DNA of 18,858 nucleotides from CAZEJK01 sp964512045 (GTDB taxonomy: Bacteria; Acidobacteriota; Thermoanaerobaculia; Thermoanaerobaculales; Sulfomarinibacteraceae): assembly GCA_964512045.1 (NCBI GenBank), contig CAZEJK010000091.1, forward strand, positions 1 to 18,858. The letters run 5' to 3'. Positions 15,066 through 18,858 of the stretch are shown here, in pieces (the first letter of the stretch is position 1; every line of letters starts with the position of its first letter). A model generated the notes under the pieces. That model searched no databases. It was given only the letters and a program-made list of their open reading frames with translations, and was not told where the DNA came from. The position numbers were made by a program, and so were the translations under genes.

Positions 15066-15489
15066 CATGCGGCGCCCCGAGGAGCTCGTACAGGTCACCC
15101 GGGCCGTGTCGATGCCGGTGATGGCGGACGAGAGCCTGATGGGGCTGCGCGACGCGTTTCGCCTCGCCCGCGACGAGCTGGTGGACATGGTCAACATCAA
15201 GCTGATGAAGGTCGGCGGGCTCGCCGAGGCCCTCCACGTCAACTCCGTCGCCCGCTCCGCTCGGCTCGAGGCAATGGTCGGCTGCATGGACGAGTGTGCC
15301 CTCGCGATCGCCGCCGGTCTCCACTTCGCCCTCGCCCGGCCCAACGTCATCGCCGCCGACCTCGACGGCCACCTCGGCCTCATTGGCGACCCGACCCGCG
15401 GCGCCGTCCTCTGCCACAACGGCGAGCTCTCTCCCACCGGCCGTCCCGGCCTCGGCTGGGACGACGACGCCAGCCTGCCGTTCGCGTAG
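15063..15489 (+). pseudogene. C-terminal fragment of a DgcA / dipeptide-epimerase-like enolase-superfamily protein
   Basis: From 15067 the frame reads RRPEELVQVTRAVSMPVMADESLM, then VNIKLMKVGGLAEAL, GCMDECALAIAAGLHFA and AADLDGHLGL. These are the second half of the barrel of the dipeptide-epimerase/DgcA group. ADES carries the last metal-ligand Asp and NIKLMK the second catalytic Lys; MDE and the D-x-DGH segment complete the active site. Missing are the N-terminal capping domain, the first K-x-K lysine pair and the first metal ligands, about 200 residues of a roughly 340-residue family. There is no ribosome site at 15067. The MurL-like frame meets it at TTCCTCGAGCATGCGG, which would read FLEQP in an intact epimerase. 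It is non-functional as written, unless the gap is an assembly error. Confidence 0.82.
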
Positions 15490-15519
15490 CCTCGTACCGC
15501 TCCGCTCCCGGACCGATGT

Positions 15520-15906
15520 TCAGGCCGGAAGAACCGGAATGCCGTAGTCGGCGAGCCGTTCGTCGTGGGTGCACAGCGTGTATCCACCCAGGGCCTGGGC
15601 GACCAACAAACGGTCGAAGGGATCTCGGTGGTGCCACGCGAGGGCCCTCACGCGAACGGCTTCCTCGAAGGTCACGGGAATCAGGTCCAGACCAGCCGCC
15701 TGCACCGCCGCCGCCAACCAGGTTTCGGCAGGGCCTGGAAGATCGATCTTGCCGAGCGACTGCTTGATCGCAATCTCGAGGGCACTCACCGCGCTGACGA
15801 CAACCTGGTTGGCCGGGTTCTCGATCGCGCGCGCCACCTCTGGTCGGAGCCGAGCCGGGTCGCCGAGGGCCCAGACCACAACGTGGGTGTCCAGCAAGAG
15901 GTTCAC
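15520..15906 (-). CDS. vapC: VapC-type PIN-domain toxin
   Basis: 128 aa. The PIN-fold acidic residues are all visible: LLDTHVVVWAL (first Asp), SALEIAIKQSLGKI (Glu), HRDPFDRLLVAQA (Asp) and LCTHDERLADYGI (last Asp). Such toxins are Mg-dependent endoribonucleases that cut tRNA or rRNA; the target here is unknown. The GTG start overlaps the antitoxin stop (GTGA), so the two are coupled. It converges with the epimerase fragment, whose stop is 30 bases away. Confidence 0.92.
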   Translation of the reverse strand: MNLLLDTHVVVWALGDPARLRPEVARAIENPANQVVVSAVSALEIAIKQSLGKIDLPGPAETWLAAAVQAAGLDLIPVTFEEAVRVRALAWHHRDPFDRLLVAQALGGYTLCTHDERLADYGIPVLPA

Positions 15907-16142
15907 GCGCCCTCACCTTCGAACGCGCGCTGGAGATCGTCGGGCAGCTGATCGAAGTCATCCGCAACATGAATCTGACCCCGAAACAGACCCAGACGAC
16001 GTTCCGTCATCGGCTCGGCCAGGCGGACCAGACGCGCGACCGGCTGGCCGGCACGCGCGATCACGATGTCTTCCCCCGCCGCAGCCCGGTCGAGCAATCT
16101 CGAAAGATGCGTCTTGGCTTCGTGGATGTTCACCTGGGCCAT
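15903..16142 (-). CDS. Phd/YefM-type antitoxin of the VapC-like toxin
   Basis: 79 aa. MAQVNIHEAKTHLSRLLDRAAAGEDIVIARAGQPVARLVRL is the classic Phd/YefM DNA-binding domain. The acidic tail (DDFDQLPDDLQRAFEGEG) would block the toxin. AGGAGG lies upstream of the ATG at a suitable distance. A longer frame to 16385 exists, but it has no ribosome site and runs into repeat C, so it is rejected. It should bind its own promoter upstream of 16142. Confidence 0.92.
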   Translation of the reverse strand: MAQVNIHEAKTHLSRLLDRAAAGEDIVIARAGQPVARLVRLAEPMTERRLGLFRGQIHVADDFDQLPDDLQRAFEGEGA

Positions 16143-16187
16143 GATCCCTCCTGGACTTAGTCTAGCTGAGTCCGGTTCACGACGGCA

Positions 16188-16270
16188 ACCAACGCGGCCG
16201 CGGGCCGGGATCCGGATGGCCAGAGCCTGGGCCGAGGCCAGGGCCGGCTCCTGGCTGAGCGCCACCGCCA
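16188..16270 (-). repeat. Repeat C copy 3 joined to the left arm of repeat B
   Basis: The minus strand aligns with 9888-9970 (CCATCCGGATCCCGGCCCGC against CCATTCGGAGCCCGGCCCGC). Its edge, ACCAACGCGGCCGCGG on the plus strand at 16189-16204, is identical to the left arm of repeat B at 3210. This shows that repeats B and C can be adjacent. Confidence 0.5.
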
Positions 16271-16497
16271 CGAACCTGGATGGCGCCACCTGCGAGCTCT
16301 CCAACAGCGTGATGCTCGCGACGAGTCGTCGTGGCGATGCCGACGGTGACTGTGATCTCGACGCGGCTGACGTCGCAGAGATCATCCACGTTTGCGACGA
16401 CCCCGGCTACGACCCCGGCGGGACACCCGACGCCGACGGCAACGGCACCACCGACGCCACCGACCTGCCGATTCTGATCGTCAAGGTGTTCGCCTGA
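16216..16497 (+). pseudogene. Remnant ending in a dockerin type I-like EF-hand pair
   Basis: Only the last about 55 residues are convincing: GDADGDCDLDAADVAEII and DADGNGTTDATDLPILI are two calcium-loop-plus-helix units typical of dockerin-like C-termini on secreted proteins. The upstream part of the frame runs through repeat C and has no ribosome site or signal peptide. This is therefore probably the surviving tail of a larger exported protein cut off by the repeat or toxin-antitoxin insertion. The first coordinate is the nearest in-frame ATG and is arbitrary. Confidence 0.55.
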
Positions 16498-16511
16498 GCA
16501 TCGCCGCCGTG

Positions 16512-16527
16512 CCCAGTTGGCACTGGG
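16512..16527 (+). terminator. Hairpin after the dockerin-tail remnant
   Basis: CCCAGT-TGGC-ACTGGG begins 15 bases after the stop. The stem is six base pairs without a T-run, so termination is possible but weak. Confidence 0.3.
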
Positions 16528-16852
16528 TCCATCCGATTGCCGAGGTATCTAATGGCGCGCGCAGAAATAACTCCAACGTCTCGCATCTCACCTGCAGCAC
16601 ATCTTCGGCCCCGGCCCGCCCTCACTCACGAAATCCTCAACGTAGGCAAGGCTACGCCTGCGGTTTCGTTCGATCGGGCGAACCAAATCTGTGGCACAGT
16701 TGAGCGCGAATACGCCGAAGTTACTTCTGCGCGAGCCCTAAGCTTCGAGGCTGGCTCGCACTCACCGGAGGCCCCGCCGTGACCAACCCACCCGGCCCGC
16801 GGGACGCGGGCCGCCACAACCGGATCCCAGCGCTCTTCGAAACCACCGGCTA
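16528..16852. other. Intergenic segment with one GC hairpin and no convincing gene
   Basis: Short frames occur but none has a ribosome site or recognisable domain. GGCCCGCG-GGA-CGCGGGCC (16794-16812) is a strong 8-base-pair hairpin just upstream of the toxin-antitoxin promoter. Confidence 0.5.
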
Positions 16853-16880
16853 TTGACACCAGGCGCTTGAGCGCTCAAGC
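16853..16880 (+). promoter_or_regulatory. Toxin-antitoxin promoter with a perfect 16-base palindromic operator
   Basis: A perfect -35 TTGACA (16853-16858) is followed by GCTTGAGCGCTCAAGC (16865-16880), a perfect palindrome that occupies the spacer region. No good -10 was found at 17 bases. The position is what is expected for autorepression by the antitoxin encoded at 16916. Confidence 0.55.
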
Positions 16881-16915
16881 TACTAGGAGACTGATGCCGT
16901 CACGAGGAGAGCGCC

Positions 16916-17155
16916 ATGGAGACCGCAACCGTTCGGATTCCTGCCGACAAGCGCGACACCCTGAAGATCATCGCCAACATTGAAAAGAAGGAGATGAAGG
17001 AGATCTTGTCGGAGCTCATCGACGAGTACATCGAGCGGCACACGGAGACGCTCGAGCTGCTCTCCAGGCCGGAGTGGGTCGAGCTTATCTCTGCCGGCAA
17101 GGCAGAGGTCCATTCGAGTGTTCCAGGAAAGTCGCTCGATGAGCTGGCGGATTGA
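16916..17155 (+). CDS. Antitoxin of a RelE/ParE-type module
   Basis: 79 aa. METATVRIPADKRDTLKIIANIEKKEMKEILSELIDEYIERH has the beta-strand-then-two-helices layout of ribbon-helix-helix DNA-binding antitoxins. The acidic Ser-rich tail (GKSLDELAD) would contact the toxin. A GAGGAGAG ribosome site precedes the ATG. It overlaps the toxin gene by 17 bases. Confidence 0.8.
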   Translation: METATVRIPADKRDTLKIIANIEKKEMKEILSELIDEYIERHTETLELLSRPEWVELISAGKAEVHSSVPGKSLDELAD

Positions 17156-17405
17156 GGTCAAGCCCGCCGCCGAGAAGCAGTACCTGAAGCTCGACGCCAC
17201 CACTCGGCGGCGGATCAAGCACGCTCTGCACGAGATCGAGGACGAAGAACGACCGCTCATGCACCCCCGGCTTCGTCCGCTCACCGGGAAGCTCGAGGGC
17301 GATGTTCGGATCCGAGTCGGCAACTGGCGCATCCTCGCCACCCCAGACCGTGAAGCAGAGGTCCTCTATGTGTACGCCATCCTGCCCCGCGGCGACGCGT
17401 ACTGA
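17139..17405 (+). CDS. RelE/ParE-family toxin
   Basis: 88 aa. MSWRIEVKPAAEKQYLKLDATTRRRIKHALHEI, then RLRPLTGKLEGDVRIRVGNWRILATPD and VLYVYAILPRGDAY, is the standard RelE/ParE fold with basic residues (K, R, R) on the strands (GDVRIRVGNWRIL). Such proteins are ribosome-dependent mRNA endonucleases or gyrase inhibitors; which applies here cannot be told. The ATG at 17139 lies inside the antitoxin gene, as is usual for coupled modules. Confidence 0.9.
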   Translation: MSWRIEVKPAAEKQYLKLDATTRRRIKHALHEIEDEERPLMHPRLRPLTGKLEGDVRIRVGNWRILATPDREAEVLYVYAILPRGDAY

Positions 17406-17613
17406 GAGAGAAGCATCCGGCCAGCTCGAGTGAACGTGCGCCCGCACCTGTCTTGATGGCACCAATCCACCAATCCACGCGGTGGCTGGATCTCGAGGTG
17501 TCAGTCGTCCAGGGCAACGTCCTGGAATACAGTAGGCGCCACCCACGGCAAGCATCTCCCCTCCCCTTCCACTCCTTCCTTCAGGTACCATTTCGTCAGG
17601 AGTCTCTGCGGAC

Positions 17614-18732
17614 ATGAAACCGCCACTGAGGAGTCTTTGCTGCAGTCTTGTGCTGGCTGCCTCCTGGCCACTGGGGGCCCAGGAGGTGCTGCACGTCGGC
17701 GACCACCCGACCGGCATCCCCATGCGGATGCGTGACTTCACCTTCCCCAGCTTCCTCGTGCTGACCTTCGCGCCGAGCCCTGCGATGTCGTTGGGCCAGG
17801 GCCGCTGGGGAGTCGAGCTGCACCTGTCCAAGGTCAACAACTTCCAGGTCAGCGACGCGGTGGAGGACTACCTGGCGACAACCCGGCCCGACGATGTCCG
17901 CCGGCGGCTGGATCAGGCCGACGCCGAGGCCATCGTCGCCATGCCGGCGGGACACGGCTTCTTCATCGACATTGAGACCGACATCCTGGAGCTCAAGGCA
18001 CACTACGGCTTGACCGACCGCATCGACGTCGGCGCGACGTTGCATTACCTGCGCTACTCTGGCGGCATCCTGGACGGGATCATCGAGGGGTTCCACGACC
18101 TCACCGACTTCAGTCAGCAGGGGCGCAACTTCGTCGAGCGCGACCAGACCCAGGTGGTCATCGGCCGCGAGGGTCAGGTCTTCGCCCAGGCGATCGACGG
18201 TGTCTCCGACGGCGGCTTCGGCGACCCATTTCTGTTTGGCCGGTATACCTTCCCCTCGACCGGCCGCTGGCGCTTCGAGGCCGAGCTGGCCGTCAAGCCA
18301 CCCCTGGCGAGCAGCGAGGACGCCCTGTCCTCGGGCTCCTGGGATGTCGGCCTGCAGCTCACGGCGGATCGTCGCTGGAGTCGGGACGCGCTGATCGTGA
18401 ACGCCGCCGTGGTGCACGCCGGCGACTTCGAGGCCACGAGCTTTCGCAAAGGGACCGACGTTCCGTTGCTCCCGGCCGTCCACGTGACGTGGATTCACTC
18501 CTGGGGCGGGCCGAAGAACAGCCGCTTCTTCCTCCAAGGACTGTCGGCAGAGCATCCACTGCGCGACCTGATCGACTCGGAGCTGACGCAGCTCGAGGTC
18601 CAGCTGACGGCAGGCGTCAAATGGGATACGGCCCTCGGGACCTGGGGCGTTGGCCTGACCAAGAACCTCTTCAATTTCGACAACACGCCCGACATCGGCC
18701 TGCACTTCAGCTGGGGGAGGGTCATAGACTGA
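17614..18732 (+). CDS. DUF3187-like outer-membrane beta-barrel protein
   Basis: 372 aa. A signal peptide (MKPPLRSLCCSLVLAASWPLGAQ) is followed by a long array of amphipathic strands ending in IGLHFSWGRVID. Features I associate with DUF3187 are the NNF strand after an ELHLS segment (VELHLSKVNNFQV), ETDILELKAHYGLTDRIDVGATLHYL, a GGFGDPFLFGRY segment and a final GLTKNLFNFDNTPDIGLHFSW. Proteins of this family are uncharacterised porin-like barrels. AGGAG lies 11 bases before the ATG. It stands alone, followed by repeat B copy 2. The barrel is confident; the family name is from memory. Confidence 0.85.
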   Translation: MKPPLRSLCCSLVLAASWPLGAQEVLHVGDHPTGIPMRMRDFTFPSFLVLTFAPSPAMSLGQGRWGVELHLSKVNNFQVSDAVEDYLATTRPDDVRRRLDQADAEAIVAMPAGHGFFIDIETDILELKAHYGLTDRIDVGATLHYLRYSGGILDGIIEGFHDLTDFSQQGRNFVERDQTQVVIGREGQVFAQAIDGVSDGGFGDPFLFGRYTFPSTGRWRFEAELAVKPPLASSEDALSSGSWDVGLQLTADRRWSRDALIVNAAVVHAGDFEATSFRKGTDVPLLPAVHVTWIHSWGGPKNSRFFLQGLSAEHPLRDLIDSELTQLEVQLTAGVKWDTALGTWGVGLTKNLFNFDNTPDIGLHFSWGRVID

Positions 18733-18775
18733 GGGCTGGGACAACCATTTGTTGCAACTGATCGCAGAGCGCTGC

Positions 18776-18842
18776 CGACGCGGCTGCGGGCCGCAACCAA
18801 AGTGATGCTCCGATGGCGCCGGTCCCGCGCCCGCGTAGGTGT
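18776..18842. repeat. Palindromic intergenic repeat B, copy 2 (diverged)
   Basis: Aligns with 3209-3275, sharing CCGCAACCA, TGATGCTCCG and GCCGGTCCC with inner arms GGGCCG/CGGTCC. The outer arms are shorter (ACGCGG/CCGCGT), and the right end lacks a GTTRRRY core. Confidence 0.5.
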
Positions 18843-18858
18843 AAGGTATTAGTCGGTA

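Noticed and set aside
14374..15417. 347-aa open frame on the minus strand
   Set aside because: Antisense to the MurL-like gene and the epimerase fragment, both of which show real motifs.
15066..15767. Continuation of the MurL-like frame to give a 700-aa protein
   Set aside because: The added part is out-of-frame epimerase sequence and then antisense vapC, rich in Arg and Pro. It is a read-through product of the junction, not a domain.

Overview
This is a high-GC bacterial window of accessory character. It combines large secreted proteins with carboxypeptidase-regulatory-like repeats, a dockerin-type EF-hand tail, OmpV/MipA-type and DUF3187-type outer-membrane barrels, several toxin-antitoxin modules and many intergenic palindromic repeats. 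This mix is what I would expect from a Gram-negative such as an Acidobacteriota (Thermoanaerobaculia-like) genome, but that placement is inference. No rRNA, tRNA or CRISPR array was recognised.

Layout. (1) 31-2869, minus strand: a two-gene operon of a cysteine-rich secreted peptide followed by an 815-aa secreted repeat protein, translationally coupled, with a TTGACA-type promoter. (2) 2996-4302: intergenic repeats (families A, B, C) and a small-ORF/nucleotidyltransferase pair that looks toxin-antitoxin-like. (3) 4410-6105: an OmpV/MipA barrel and a membrane-anchored c-type cytochrome with a His-rich tail. (4) 6097-8745, minus strand: a second module with the same architecture as (1), a 12-Cys secreted peptide followed by a 764-aa secreted repeat protein, behind an AT-rich leader with a CRP-like palindrome and a G9 tract. 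(5) 8879-9670: eroded transposase remnants. (6) 9888-15489: the most coherent system. It contains a sigma-54 activator with a degenerate receiver domain, two small predicted OB-fold proteins (one cytoplasmic, one exported) each behind a -24/-12 promoter-like sequence, a DUF1611/DgcN-like protein, a MurL-like PP-loop protein and the C-terminal part of a DgcA/dipeptide-epimerase-like enolase-superfamily protein. (7) 15520-17405: a VapBC-type module, a dockerin-tail remnant and a RelE/ParE-type module with a perfect palindromic operator. (8) 17614-18732: a DUF3187-like barrel, then another copy of repeat B.

Interpretation of the central system: DgcN and DgcA are known as a pair acting on D-glutamate through N-acetyl-D-glutamate and N-acetyl-L-glutamate, and MurL epimerises the L-Glu of a peptidoglycan precursor to D-Glu. 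A MurL-like gene between dgcN-like and dgcA-like genes, behind a sigma-54 promoter and next to a sigma-54 activator, suggests a regulated glutamate-stereochemistry (cell-wall or D-Glu) locus. In this copy the epimerase is cut: its first half is missing and the MurL-like frame runs into it out of phase at about 15065. The locus has therefore either suffered a deletion or was collapsed during assembly.
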